Shown: positions 51,018 through 60,455, counted from the stretch's first letter. The stretch: 64,000 nt of DNA from UBA7957 sp965224675 (GCA_965224675.1 CBDDAA010000004.1:1674001-1738000); one strand, 5' to 3'. Translations and numbers: made by a program. Notes: generated by a model from the sequence alone, not told the origin.

Positions 51018-51155
51018 ATGGATCGATTTCTGCGTTTTGGCCTGCCGTTAATATTGCTGGCAGTTCTTGCCATCGTTTCTGTATTTGTTTTTAACGCTTT
51101 CGAAGTAACTGATTTGATGAAAACGGAGCGTCGGGCTGGCCCCAGTATTCTTAAT
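51018..51155 (+). CDS. Very small single-helix membrane protein
   Basis: 45 residues, starting ATG 51018: a short N-terminal polar piece, one helix (LPLILLAVLAIVSVFVF, residues about 9-25) and a short hydrophilic tail ending GASGWPQYS. It is about 110 bases after the previous gene, in the same direction. No family recognised; probably the last member of the oxidase block. Confidence 0.45.
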
Positions 51156-51296
51156 CAGTAATATATGTTTACAGGGTAGTAAATTTAAAAAAGGATTGGA
51201 TATTCTCTGAAGCGTATGCACTATTGAATTCAATATGAATAGACAAATCCGTATCCCTGATATATAAGCAAGTAAAGACCAGAGAGATTAAATCCC

Positions 51297-51646
51297 TTAC
51301 TGCGTATAAGGAACTGGAAGCGGAGCACCACTCGTGCGATAAACAGAGTCGCTTGTCATCTTTCCCGTGGCGAAAACCTGACCAAAGAAGAGGCGCCTGG
51401 ATACCGCATCATCTGTATTAACCAGTGTGCTATCGGTAAAATCCAAATCTAGCCGGCTACTTCTTAGACGCAGGTTGCCGAGGCGTGTTCTATGCCCTTT
51501 AGTTCGCCAAGGCAGACCGCGTCTATAGTGCGCTGCCAACCTTCCTGTGTATCGAAATACTGTACAGAAATGGCCGGTCCAATTCCGAATCCTGAAGGCC
51601 AGCCAGGAAAAGGAATCCCATAAGATTGCTTGGAGCCAGACTTCAC
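51297..51646 (-). pseudogene. Frameshifted remnant of an unknown protein
   Basis: Two overlapping reverse frames read as one protein split by a frameshift: the first part is SYGIPFPGWPSGFGIGPA plus EGWQRTIDAVCLGELKG, and the second part is RRLFFGQVFATGKMTSDS and GAPLPVPYTQ. Neither has a full start-to-stop reading of usual length. I do not recognise the family. It lies upstream of (on the other side from) the metallo-beta-lactamase gene at 51766. Confidence 0.35.
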
Positions 51647-51765
51647 TGGTGGCTCAACACCTTAACCTGATCTATTGGTGTCACCAACAATGCAAAACTG
51701 AGCCACACGACTTTCGCTGATACTTTTCACAATGCTCGCTTTTAATTGATATGTGTATTGAATAG

Positions 51766-52731
51766 CTATTCGGCTTCCATCGATAGAAATACTTGAAAAG
51801 CGTTGCGGCGGTTTCCCGCTTCAAATGCTGGTAACGATTCAAATTCTGACCAATCCGCTGTTGCGTATGCTTCATCAAATTCCATCAATTCTTCTGCAGC
51901 TTCGCCCATTACCTTACGCATATAAGCCAAATAGCGCAACGTTAGTGATATCGCCTTGGCAGGCTTTTCCGCTATTGGGCCATGCCCTGGAATCAAAGCG
52001 GCTAATTTCTCTGTATTAAGATGCTTAAGTGTTTCCAGCCAATTTTTTGTATTAGCACCGCCTAAGAACGGAATGCGACCTTCAAAAATAATATCGCCTG
52101 TAAATAACACGCGGTCTGGTTCGACATACAATGTCTGGTCGCCATCAGAATGCGCTTTACCGTTGAAATGAGTCGTAAAACTCACGTCGCCCAATGTAAA
52201 GGATGTATCCTGGTCAACCAGTTTTGATGGAATTACAAGCCGTGTGTCATCGTTGACCCAGGGTTCAAGCGAAAAGCGGCGCTCTTCAAGGCGGCTACTC
52301 GCTGCTTCGGAGTCCAGATATTCATAGACCCCTACAGGTGCGATTATTTCCGCACCTTCATCTTCAAATACCTGCAAACCATAGATATGATCAGCGTGAT
52401 AGTGACTCACTACAACTTTCACTATTGGCTTGTTGCTAATTTCGCGAATTTTTTCTAGTAGCTTAGCTGCTAACGAGGGCGTGCCAAGAGCGTCAAAAAT
52501 GACGATGCCCTCATCTGCAATGATAAACCCAGCATTAGAAATAAAACCTTCGTTATCCGTAGCAATACCCGCAACACCTTGCACATACCAAACGTGTTCT
52601 GATACCTGAACAGGATTCATATCAACGGAAGTAGGGGCGTAATCTACCTCTTTAGCAAAAGCGCTAGATTGAAAAGAAAATACAAATAGTAAAGACGCTA
52701 ATATTTTAACGCCATTAATGCAAATCGACAT
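51766..52731 (-). CDS. Secreted metallo-beta-lactamase-fold hydrolase (SoxH-like)
   Basis: 321 residues from the ATG at 52731 with GGAGGA upstream; the frame from 52806 is less likely. Signal peptide about 1-26 (ending AFA). Metal motif SHYHADHIYG (His110, His112, Asp114, His115), with later HSDGD, FTGDIIF and IPGHGP. Same subgroup as the protein at 33970 but only moderately similar. Its substrate is unknown. It is between a frameshift remnant and a transposase remnant, so its surroundings have decayed. Confidence 0.78.
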   Translation of the reverse strand: MSICINGVKILASLLFVFSFQSSAFAKEVDYAPTSVDMNPVQVSEHVWYVQGVAGIATDNEGFISNAGFIIADEGIVIFDALGTPSLAAKLLEKIREISNKPIVKVVVSHYHADHIYGLQVFEDEGAEIIAPVGVYEYLDSEAASSRLEERRFSLEPWVNDDTRLVIPSKLVDQDTSFTLGDVSFTTHFNGKAHSDGDQTLYVEPDRVLFTGDIIFEGRIPFLGGANTKNWLETLKHLNTEKLAALIPGHGPIAEKPAKAISLTLRYLAYMRKVMGEAAEELMEFDEAYATADWSEFESLPAFEAGNRRNAFQVFLSMEAE

Positions 52732-52849
52732 GCTCTTCCTCCGGATGTAGGTGAATAATTTAAAAATTGATAGGACACACACTTTATTTTGACACACAGA
52801 TTCCATAGCGTTAAGATCCTTATCTACAAAACGTTCAAGGATGAACCCA

Positions 52850-53556
52850 ATGACAAAACCACGTAGCCAATTAATTTCCTATAGCGACAACCCCCTATTA
52901 TCACATCACCTTCCGGTGCGTAAGGCGTGCTTTTCTTTGCGGTGAAGATCCACTGACGCAAAAAAGCTATGGACACAGAAGGCAATGGATTGAAGATCGA
53001 CTGCGCCTGCTCAGTTCATTGTTCTCCATAGAAATCCGCGCCTTTGCAATTATGCCCAACCATATCCATCTGATATTAAAGGCAGTTCCCGACGAAATCA
53101 AAGACTGGACTGATGAAGGTGTTATGCGACGCTGGCTTTCAATATTTCGCGGCCCTCTTATCGTGCACCGATATCTCAACGGTGAACAGACCCCTCAGGC
53201 TGAAAAACAAACCATCAGCTCACTGGTCGGGTGCTGGCGTAAACGCTTAACTGAAATCAGTTGGTTTATGAAGTTATGTCCATGGATGGACGGTATTAGA
53301 GCAATGCAGGAGCAATTGCCGAACCTCAATGAACCGATTGCCAGACAGGCTAATAAAGAAGATCGCTGTACGGGTCATTTCTGGGACAGGTTTTTGCTCC
53401 TGCAAAACCTGCATTCATTACATCCCTGTAAATTAGGCCCGATTCCACTCCCACGATTTACTCGATGAACAAGCCCTACTCACCGCAATGGCCTATGTGG
53501 ATCTGAATCCAGCCATTGCCTATAGATTAACATCTCTATTGCGCAGCTACGTCTAG
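52850..53556 (+). pseudogene. REP-associated tyrosine transposase, frameshifted
   Basis: With one frameshift in the run of C near 52885-52895, reading starts at MTKPRSQL (52850) and continues as CVRRAFLCGEDPLTQ and the family motif AFAIMPNHIHLILK, then LTEISWFMKL and IARQANKEDRCTGHFWDRF. A second disruption near 53395-53450, with inserted sequence, is followed by SHDLLDEQALLTAMAYVDLN and a TAG at 53554-53556. The HxH-type Y1-like REP transposase family is certain from these motifs. The gene cannot make a full protein. Confidence 0.8.
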
Positions 53557-53700
53557 ATTTTGTGTTTACTCTTTTTTTATTGCTTTGCTTTGGATTGCGG
53601 CGATAAAAAACTGCTAATCGCACTCTCATTTTTCGACTAGAAAGCAGATCAAGCATTTTACCGGCTACTTTTTCATATAACGCATGTTCTATTTATTTTT
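53557..53700. other. Non-coding stretch
   Basis: No gene or regulatory site could be supported in these bases between the transposase remnant and the truncated LysR gene. Confidence 0.3.
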
Positions 53701-54180
53701 TTATTTTTTATTATTGCGATTCAACATCATCATATCTATAAACGCCTGTTGTGCCAAAGTTAACAGGCGCCTGCTTTGGTATATTAAATAGACCGATTTT
53801 GATGGGCATCGCCATTGCGGTAGTAATTCAAGTATTGAACCATTTTCCAGTAGTTTTTTAAGCATGACTTCAGGTAATACAGCTATACCCTTGTGAGCTA
53901 AAACAGCACGTAACACCAAACCGAGATCATTAAAATGCAGCCTGCTTTTCGGCGATATGGGTTTAATTTCATCACCTCGAAATACCCACTTTGCATTGGA
54001 TGAGTCTATACCTGTAGTAATGGTCGAAAGTCCTTCCAAGTCATTGGGGGTCTCTGGTTTTTTCACGTCCCGCATATAAGCAGGAAAGCAACAAGTTTTG
54101 ATGACTTCATTAATGCTCATAAATCGGTATTTCTGGATAAATGAATTTATTGCAAGGCGTCTTAACAATACCTGTTTCAT
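53701..54180 (-). pseudogene. Truncated LysR-type regulator (effector domain only)
   Basis: 159 residues that match the C-terminal substrate-binding half of a LysR regulator: NDLEGLSTITTGIDSSN, FRGDEIKPISPKSRLHFND, VLRAVLAHKGIAVLPEVML and LLPQWRCPSKSVYLIYQ. The N-terminal helix-turn-helix is absent, because the upstream FAD gene ends right there (overlap of 4 bases). It is therefore a remnant without DNA binding, or it has been fused at transcript level only. Probably the former regulator of a neighbouring catabolic unit. Confidence 0.65.
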
Positions 54181-55460
54181 TGTATTTTCGCCACATAATT
54201 TATACTCAGATTTTCATTTGAATTGCTACTAATGTTCTTGGGTATTGGGATCAATACGCGTCGCTCGGGCAATGTATTAATCTTCTTCGAATAGATCTCT
54301 GTATTATCTGAATAAATGCTTATTATTCCATTTGCGGGTGCTTCAAACCGTAACTGAAACTCCTTCATCATTGGTGGTTTTGTACAACTTATTGAAAGTG
54401 AAATTCTTTGCGGAACAATGTATTTTATTTTGTTGTTTCTAATTTGAATATGTCGCTGATCTTTTGTGTCAGGTAGCCTGCCCGATAATCCATAGTTCAC
54501 AAATTTCGCTGTCTGGACACCTTCGTGCCAGCACCAGCCAGCTGTTTCGACGGGCCGTAGCACATTGCCAGCCGCAAAATAATCAGGATCTGAGCATCGA
54601 GCAAATTGATCGACGATCGGCCCTTGCGTGTGTGGGTCTATTGCAAGGTGAGCGGACCTTGGCAATGACGCTTCAGGGATAAATTTTCCTGAAAAAATAA
54701 TACCATCACAAGCTATATGATCTGTTTTTCCTGCCGCATTAATGAGATTTACACCTGTAACCCTGTGCTTCCCTTCGATATTCAGGATTTGTGTTTCGGT
54801 TAATATAGTAATCCCCAATACACGTGGCAATAATTGCAGGCTTGACCAGGCGGTTAATCGAGCATTCTCTTCGATCAATGCACGCGGTTTAACACCCACG
54901 TGCCTGCAGCTAATAATTGCCGAAAACGAAACAAGTTCAGTTCCAATTATTATTGGATTCTTAAACGGTTTTTTGTTGCCTGCATACACCATAGACTGAA
55001 GCGCACCGCTTGTCATAATACCCACTGGACGTTGACCCGAGACAAAACGAGGCGCTCGTGGCGTTTCTCTTATACCTGTTGTTAGTACGACTTTTTTTGC
55101 CTTTAGCTGACACACGCCTTGTGGTGTGGATAGCGTTAATAGTGCGTTTTCCCCGAGGCAGATAACTGTTGTATTCAAACAGATTTTTACTCCTGCTTGA
55201 ATGGCGCACTGATGTGTTTTCTCCGCATAACCAGGACCAAGGTAGATTCTCTTAAATTCATGCATACCGAACGGTGAATGACCGCAATGACGGGGATTCC
55301 CGCCCGCAGTATCTGATCGTTCCAGTACCAGTATGTCGGATACACCCAGTCTTTTTAATTCAATGGCCGTAGCCAGTCCGGCGGGACCTGCACCGATAAT
55401 TGCAACATCACATTCATCAGGCACTAATGTGGCAGACTTAATTGATAGTTTCTTAAGCAT
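54177..55460 (-). CDS. FAD/NAD(P)-dependent oxidoreductase (pyridine nucleotide-disulfide type)
   Basis: 427 residues from the ATG at 55460, overlapping the previous gene end by 8 bases. N-terminal FAD motif DVAIIGAGPAGLATAIELKR, then SDTAGGNPRHCGHSPFG (Cys-containing), TTGIRETPRAPR, a second nucleotide-binding region and FAAGNVLRPVETAGWCWHEG. The last 90 residues form an extra beta domain. It resembles the alpha subunits of HcnB/opine oxidase-type dehydrogenases that pair with a GlpA-like partner. The pair here lies with its partner at 55453. Confidence 0.75.
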   Translation of the reverse strand: MLKKLSIKSATLVPDECDVAIIGAGPAGLATAIELKRLGVSDILVLERSDTAGGNPRHCGHSPFGMHEFKRIYLGPGYAEKTHQCAIQAGVKICLNTTVICLGENALLTLSTPQGVCQLKAKKVVLTTGIRETPRAPRFVSGQRPVGIMTSGALQSMVYAGNKKPFKNPIIIGTELVSFSAIISCRHVGVKPRALIEENARLTAWSSLQLLPRVLGITILTETQILNIEGKHRVTGVNLINAAGKTDHIACDGIIFSGKFIPEASLPRSAHLAIDPHTQGPIVDQFARCSDPDYFAAGNVLRPVETAGWCWHEGVQTAKFVNYGLSGRLPDTKDQRHIQIRNNKIKYIVPQRISLSISCTKPPMMKEFQLRFEAPANGIISIYSDNTEIYSKKINTLPERRVLIPIPKNISSNSNENLSINYVAKIQ

Positions 55461-56925
55461 TCGCATCAGCCCGATGTTGACTCTCCTCAGCAATCTCTTC
55501 ATCAGCCAAGACCATAGGCGTTTTAAAACAACCTTGTGTTAACTCACTCAGCTTTGCAGTACAGTAAAAACCCTGACAACGACCCATAGTTACCCGTGTT
55601 CTGCGCTTTAAACCCGAAAGGCTTCTTGCTGGCATTTCACCGCTCAGTGCCTGCTTGATCTCTCGCCGGGTTACCAACTCACAATGACAGACAATTCCGT
55701 CATTGCCTTCAAGTTGCCAATCGCGAGTATCGGTTTCTGCTATGGGAATAACCGAAGGATAAATAACAGCGGAACGTGGCGTAAGGCTTTTACCTGATTC
55801 CTGATATTTTTTAAATACAAGTTGCGCTATGCCCAATGCCGCGCTCAGGCCGGTAGAACGAATACCGCCCACACTGAAATACTGTTTACCCTTGTAACTA
55901 TTAATGCAATAATCTTTATGCTCAGTTGCTGGTCGAATGCCTGCAAACGTTGCCGTAACAGGTTGCTCTGCCAGGGCAGGTATAATTTCTTCCCCTTTTT
56001 GTCGCAAGGCAGCCAGCGTTTCTTTTATGACAGAAGCGTCATCCCGACTTTCCTGTTCTTCTGCCGTCGGACCCACTAATACATTGCCAAAAATAGTGCG
56101 GCAGACAACCACACCCTTGGTAATTCCAGTGGGGACAGGCAAAACAATAGAATCAATCAATTGGCTGGCCGCCTTGTCGTAAACGATAAATTGTCCTTTT
56201 CTCGGGTGGATCTTAAATGGCATACGATTGATCAGCGTTGCGTCCACGTGATCACCGTATAAGCCCGCGCAGTTTATTACCGTTGACGCTTTCACAATTC
56301 CCCTGGTAGTGCCGATCTCCCAGCTTGCACCGTCAAATTGCCCGTTAAGCATTTCGGTATCAATCATTAGATGCGCACCATTTTTTAGTGCCTGAAGCAT
56401 ATAAACAAAGGGAGCTGTCCAGGGATCAATAACAAACTCCCTTGGGATCTGGATGGCAGCCTTAAGCATTGATGATAGATTTGGCTCTTTTTTTAACGCC
56501 GCTCTTGCGCTAATTATCTTTGCATCCTCTACGCCGTTGATGTAAGCCTTTTTAAGAATAGCTTCAAGCAAACCTTCTTCTTCATCTGTCCAGGCTGTTA
56601 CTAAAGCGCCTGTCTTTAGCAAAGGTAATTTAAGGCTATTTCGAATAGTAAAATATTCCTCGTAGCCCCGCGAGATACAAGCCTGCTCTACGGAGTTGGG
56701 AGGTGCATCAAATCCCGTGTGTAGAATTGCGCTGTTGCCTTTGCTGGCGCCTTCAAGAATATCAACACCTTTTTCGATGGTAAGGACTGAAGCCCCTTCG
56801 AGTGTAAACCTTCTGGCCATGGCACAGCCGACAATACCCGCACCAATAATGATAATGTCGTATCGGGATGATAATATTTCCTTGTAGTCTGGCTTTTGGT
56901 AAGTTTTGCCAGTGTGTGACTTCAT
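55453..56925 (-). CDS. GlpA-like FAD-dependent dehydrogenase with BFD [2Fe-2S] domain
   Basis: 490 residues. The DAO-type FAD fold has IIIIGAGIVGCAMARRF and EGASVLTIEKG; substrate part SAILHTGFDAPPNSVEQA; VINCAGLYGDHV and SVGGIRSTGLSAALG near residue 380. The C-terminus carries a bacterioferritin-associated ferredoxin-like domain with CHC and RCQGFYC (Cys-x-Cys and Cys-x4-Cys). This is the arrangement of GlpA and related anaerobic-type dehydrogenases, which work with a second flavoprotein. Divergent from the DeoR gene; the divergent promoter has two TGAC-N6-GTCA sites. The substrate is unknown. Confidence 0.78.
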   Translation of the reverse strand: MKSHTGKTYQKPDYKEILSSRYDIIIIGAGIVGCAMARRFTLEGASVLTIEKGVDILEGASKGNSAILHTGFDAPPNSVEQACISRGYEEYFTIRNSLKLPLLKTGALVTAWTDEEEGLLEAILKKAYINGVEDAKIISARAALKKEPNLSSMLKAAIQIPREFVIDPWTAPFVYMLQALKNGAHLMIDTEMLNGQFDGASWEIGTTRGIVKASTVINCAGLYGDHVDATLINRMPFKIHPRKGQFIVYDKAASQLIDSIVLPVPTGITKGVVVCRTIFGNVLVGPTAEEQESRDDASVIKETLAALRQKGEEIIPALAEQPVTATFAGIRPATEHKDYCINSYKGKQYFSVGGIRSTGLSAALGIAQLVFKKYQESGKSLTPRSAVIYPSVIPIAETDTRDWQLEGNDGIVCHCELVTRREIKQALSGEMPARSLSGLKRRTRVTMGRCQGFYCTAKLSELTQGCFKTPMVLADEEIAEESQHRADANA

Positions 56926-56946
56926 AGGGGAAACCTGAATTTAAAT

Positions 56947-56982
56947 TGACTCTATTGTCAGTTTATAGTGACCGTTCAGTCA
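56947..56982. promoter_or_regulatory. Two TGAC-N6-GTCA operators between the FAD genes and deoR-type gene
   Basis: TGACTCTATTGTCA (56947-56960) and TGACCGTTCAGTCA (56969-56982), centres 22 bases apart, i.e. two helical turns. They lie 21 bases upstream of the GlpA-like start on one side and 21 bases before the DeoR-type start (57003) on the other. Probable binding sites of that DeoR protein. Confidence 0.7.
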
Positions 56983-57002
56983 TTAATGATGAGTATATTA
57001 TT

Positions 57003-57764
57003 ATGAAACCAAGTGCTCGACAATTAAAAATAATAGACATTCTTCATCAGGAAGGAAAGCTTATGGTTAAGGAGCTGGTCACGCGGTTTGGGACTTCAGC
57101 AGAAACAATCAGGCGGGATTTAAGCGCACTGAGTTTTGCAGGCAAACTCCAGAAAACCCATGGTGGAGCCGTTTTACCAAGAATTGCTGGAGAAGGTCTG
57201 TTTCAGCAAAGGATGGGGGAAAACACGGCTGCCAAACGTCAAATCGCGAAAAAAGCTTGCTCGCTAATTTTACCCGGTGAAACGCTTTTCATTGATACGG
57301 GTTCTACCACCTTAAGCTTTGCCGAAGAGCTTACGGCCATTGATAGCCTAACCATTATTACCAACTCGGCTGATATTGTTCGGGTTGTTGCGGCAAATAA
57401 ATCTTCCCAAATTTTCTTGCTGGGTGGTACATACAGCGCCGATAATAGAGAAACCATCGGTCCTATGGCTATATCTCAGATACGTAAGTTCAGAGTTGAT
57501 CATACCATCTTGACAATAGGCGCATTGCACGCCAAGGCGGGGATTACAGATTTCAATAACCATGAGGCGCTCATTGCAGAGGCAATGATTGAACAGACTG
57601 AAAGCGTCATTGTGCTTGCCGACTCCTCCAAGTTTGGTCAAATCGCTCCTTACCAGATAGCAAATCTGGATCAGATAAGCTGTCTGGTTTCTGAAGCTGT
57701 AAGCAGCGACGCATTAACCCAGGCTCTGGAGGAAGCCAATGTCAGGTTGATTCTAACTTCCTGA
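57003..57764 (+). CDS. DeoR-family transcriptional regulator
   Basis: 253 residues from the ATG at 57003. N-terminal helix-turn-helix with ILHQEGKLMVKELVTRFG and AETIRRDLSALSFAGKLQKT; C-terminal sugar-phosphate-isomerase-like effector domain with TLFIDTGSTTLSFAEEL, TIITNSADIV and TILTIGALHAKAGITDFN. DeoR/GlpR repressors usually respond to phosphorylated sugars or glycerol-phosphates. It is divergent from the GlpA-like gene and upstream of the ABC importer. Two matching palindromes flank its start and two more precede the importer, so it probably controls both. Confidence 0.85.
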   Translation: MKPSARQLKIIDILHQEGKLMVKELVTRFGTSAETIRRDLSALSFAGKLQKTHGGAVLPRIAGEGLFQQRMGENTAAKRQIAKKACSLILPGETLFIDTGSTTLSFAEELTAIDSLTIITNSADIVRVVAANKSSQIFLLGGTYSADNRETIGPMAISQIRKFRVDHTILTIGALHAKAGITDFNNHEALIAEAMIEQTESVIVLADSSKFGQIAPYQIANLDQISCLVSEAVSSDALTQALEEANVRLILTS

Positions 57765-58207
57765 ATTTCGACTTCCAAAAGTGCTTACACCATTTGTTTC
57801 GTTATCTGGAAAATAACGGACAGGAATAACGCATAACCCCGGTGAGATTCCAGCGAAAATTTATACTCTCCAGCCATGGTTAAAACTCGGCTACTTGTCC
57901 AAACACTGACCGTGGAATACCAGACGGGTGGATCAACGGGAAAACATTGTTGACATCGCGTAAAACAGAGCTTATACGTATACATTTATCATCTTCAAAT
58001 GACCATATAGTCAGTTATTATTATAAATTACTATTTAAATTGACTATTTAGTCATAATATATTTTGGTTTTTGTCATTCCAGTGTCATACTCAAGATTTA
58101 TCGTTAGCAGCTTAATTGGTGAGCCGGCAATGGCATAAAATACAGTAATGTCACGGGTTGAGGTATTGACCTATATTTTTTTGTTTAATCCAAAGGGGAA
58201 TCGTAAG
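57765..58207. promoter_or_regulatory. Intergenic region with two TGAC-N6-GTCA operators before potD-like gene
   Basis: No gene. TGACCATATAGTCA (58000-58013) and TGACTATTTAGTCA (58041-58054), centres 41 bases apart, repeat the motif found at 56947-56982. The second is followed by an AT-rich TAATATATTT tract that could be a -10 region. The importer gene starts at 58208 with AAGGGGAATCG upstream. These are the probable binding sites of the DeoR protein. Confidence 0.65.
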
Positions 58208-59269
58208 ATGTTGTGGAAAAAAGCTCTGTTTGGTGCGGTGGCACTGGCATTAACCTCAAGCGTGATGGCAAAGGAGACGCTTAAAATCATTACCTGGAAA
58301 GGTTACGCGGACAAGGCACTGGTCAGTGCATTCGAAAAAGAAACCGGCATTGATGTGCAGATCACCTACAGTAATAATGAAGAGATGATTGCAAAACTTC
58401 GTGCCACCCGAGGGGCGGGTTTTGATTTGGCTCAACCCAGTCAGGATAGAATCTCGTTTGTGCAGAAAAAACACAAAGTTTATCAGCCCATCGATTTTAG
58501 CAAAATCAACACGGATCAATTAATCACTTCAATGGTTGATGCTGTGAAGAAAAATACCGACGTTGATGGTAAAGCTTATGGCGTACCTTTTTGTTATGGT
58601 ACGACGGGTCTTATCGTCAATAAAAAAGAGGCACCGAACGCCAGTGATTGGTCTGATCTGTGGAATCCAGAATATGCCGGAAAAATCTCTTATCGCTTAA
58701 AAAGACCGCTTCTTATCGGCGCGGCATTCGGTATGGGTGAAGATCCTTTTGCACTCTACGGTGATAAAAAAGCTTACCAGACTCTGATTGATAGAGTTGA
58801 AAAGAAGCTGATTGAAAGCAAGAAACTGGTTAAAAACTACTGGACCAGTGGTGATACGCAGGTCGAGATTATCAAAAGCGGCGATACCAATGTTATTTCA
58901 GGTTGGGATGGCAAGGGCTGGGCGCTGCATAAAATAAATGCCGACATTGATTTTGTTGCTCCCAAGAGCGGCGCGCTGGGTTGGATTGATACCTTTGCGA
59001 TACCGGCAAAAGCTAAAAATGTAGAGGCCGCTTATAAGTGGATCAACTTTACTCTGGCCGCGAAAAATGCTGCATTCTTTACCAATAAAGAAAAGTACGG
59101 AACAGCATCAAAAGATGCCGGACAGTACCTTAACGCTGAAGTAAAGGCTGATTTTGAACGCTCATTCTCAAAAGCTGATATAGATAACATAAAATGGCAT
59201 CCGCCCGTTCCTGAAGGATTTGAAACTATCGAGGCCAAGGCGCTTGATAGAATTAAAGCCGCTAATTGA
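58208..59269 (+). CDS. Polyamine-type ABC transporter substrate-binding protein (PotD family)
   Basis: 353 residues from the ATG at 58208. Signal peptide about 1-21 (ending MAKE). PotD-like fold: KIITWKGYADKALVSAFEKE, ITYSNNEEMIAKLRA, GFDLAQPSQDRISFV, VPFCYGTTGLIVNKKE and WTSGDTQVEIIKSGDTNVI. PotD/PotF proteins bind putrescine, spermidine or related amines, but also thiamine or opine-like ligands in other cases. Its partners are potA, potB and potC genes. A link to the FAD genes through shared operators suggests the ligand is their substrate. Confidence 0.82.
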   Translation: MLWKKALFGAVALALTSSVMAKETLKIITWKGYADKALVSAFEKETGIDVQITYSNNEEMIAKLRATRGAGFDLAQPSQDRISFVQKKHKVYQPIDFSKINTDQLITSMVDAVKKNTDVDGKAYGVPFCYGTTGLIVNKKEAPNASDWSDLWNPEYAGKISYRLKRPLLIGAAFGMGEDPFALYGDKKAYQTLIDRVEKKLIESKKLVKNYWTSGDTQVEIIKSGDTNVISGWDGKGWALHKINADIDFVAPKSGALGWIDTFAIPAKAKNVEAAYKWINFTLAAKNAAFFTNKEKYGTASKDAGQYLNAEVKADFERSFSKADIDNIKWHPPVPEGFETIEAKALDRIKAAN

Positions 59270-59290
59270 TTAGTCGGGCATAGCCTGAAA

Positions 59291-59307
59291 GCCTTATGAT
59301 ATAAGGC
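59291..59307 (+). terminator. Hairpin between binding protein and ATPase genes
   Basis: GCCTTAT and ATAAGGC form a 7-bp stem around GAT, 22 bases after the potD-like stop. Such intercistronic hairpins often cause partial termination, so more binding protein than transporter is made. Confidence 0.45.
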
Positions 59308-59392
59308 AGATTGGTAGTGTCGCACTCTCTGACATCTTTTTTTTCTCAGGATGGTGTTAGAGGGTGCTTTTTTTGTTCAGCAAGGCGTGTTT

Positions 59393-60445
59393 ATGAGCAA
59401 CATTCTGGAAATTAAAAACCTATCTAAATATTTTGACGATTTTGCTGCAGTCAAAGACGTAGATTTTTGTGTAGAGGATGGTGGTTTTTTTTCCATACTC
59501 GGTTCATCGGGTTGCGGCAAAACCACACTCTTGAGAATTATTGCAGGCTTTCAAATTGAAACGCAGGGTGATGTTTTCATCCGCGGGCAATCCATGAAAG
59601 GTATTCCGCCGGAGAAGCGGCCGGTAAATATTGTTTTTCAGAATCTGGCACTTTTTCCTATGATGAATGTGCGGGAAAACGTTGCATTCGGGCTAAAAAG
59701 ACAAAGACTTAATAAATCCGAGATTGATTCAAGCGTTAAAGAAATGCTGGAGCGTGTGGGTCTTGAAGGTTATGAGAAGCAAAAAGTCACCGAACTTTCA
59801 GGCGGACAAAAACAGCGAGTGGCCATCGCAAGATCGTTGGTGATGAAACCTTCCATCTTGCTGCTCGACGAACCTCTTGGCGCGTTAGACCGAAAACTCC
59901 GTGAACATATGAAGGTGGAGCTTAAGTTACTGCAGAAAGAGGTGGGAACCACTTTTATTTACATTACGCATGACCAATCAGAAGCACTCGTGATGAGTGA
60001 TAAAATTGCGGTCATGCATGAGGGCAGCTTCGAGCAAATAGACACCCCCCGAAATCTTTATAAAAACCCTAAAACAGCATTTGTTGCCGGATTTGTCGGC
60101 GATAGTAATCGATTTGAATTACAGGCCAAAGAAGGTAATACGATCATTACAAAAGGCGGTTGGAAACTGGATAAAACAGATCTTGAGATTTTACCTGAAG
60201 TGCTCTTTATCCGCCCCGAGGCACTGATTCTTAACCCATCAAGCGATCTGGCTGATGTAGATACATTTGAGATTACTATCAAGACCATTCTGTTTGACGG
60301 CTCGAATACCAAACTCTCTACTCTCGTTAACGGCAGTCACGATGAGCTGCTGATATCGCTTCCACAAAATGCACAGTTCGATGATCTGCAAGAAGGCAAC
60401 AAATTGCAGGTGGGCATTCATCGTGATGATCTAAAATGCTATTAG
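59393..60445 (+). CDS. ABC transporter ATPase (PotA family)
   Basis: 350 residues from the ATG at 59393. ABC ATPase: Walker A SSGCGKT, Q-loop VFQNLALFP, signature LSGGQKQR, Walker B LLLDEPLGALD and ITHDQSEALVM. The C-terminal TOBE-type domain (about 255-350) is present, as in PotA/MalK-like proteins. It energises import with the two permeases downstream. The start was chosen by the normal family N-terminus; a longer frame from 59351 adds 14 residues. Confidence 0.85.
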   Translation: MSNILEIKNLSKYFDDFAAVKDVDFCVEDGGFFSILGSSGCGKTTLLRIIAGFQIETQGDVFIRGQSMKGIPPEKRPVNIVFQNLALFPMMNVRENVAFGLKRQRLNKSEIDSSVKEMLERVGLEGYEKQKVTELSGGQKQRVAIARSLVMKPSILLLDEPLGALDRKLREHMKVELKLLQKEVGTTFIYITHDQSEALVMSDKIAVMHEGSFEQIDTPRNLYKNPKTAFVAGFVGDSNRFELQAKEGNTIITKGGWKLDKTDLEILPEVLFIRPEALILNPSSDLADVDTFEITIKTILFDGSNTKLSTLVNGSHDELLISLPQNAQFDDLQEGNKLQVGIHRDDLKCY

Positions 60446-60455
60446 GAGGCTTCTT

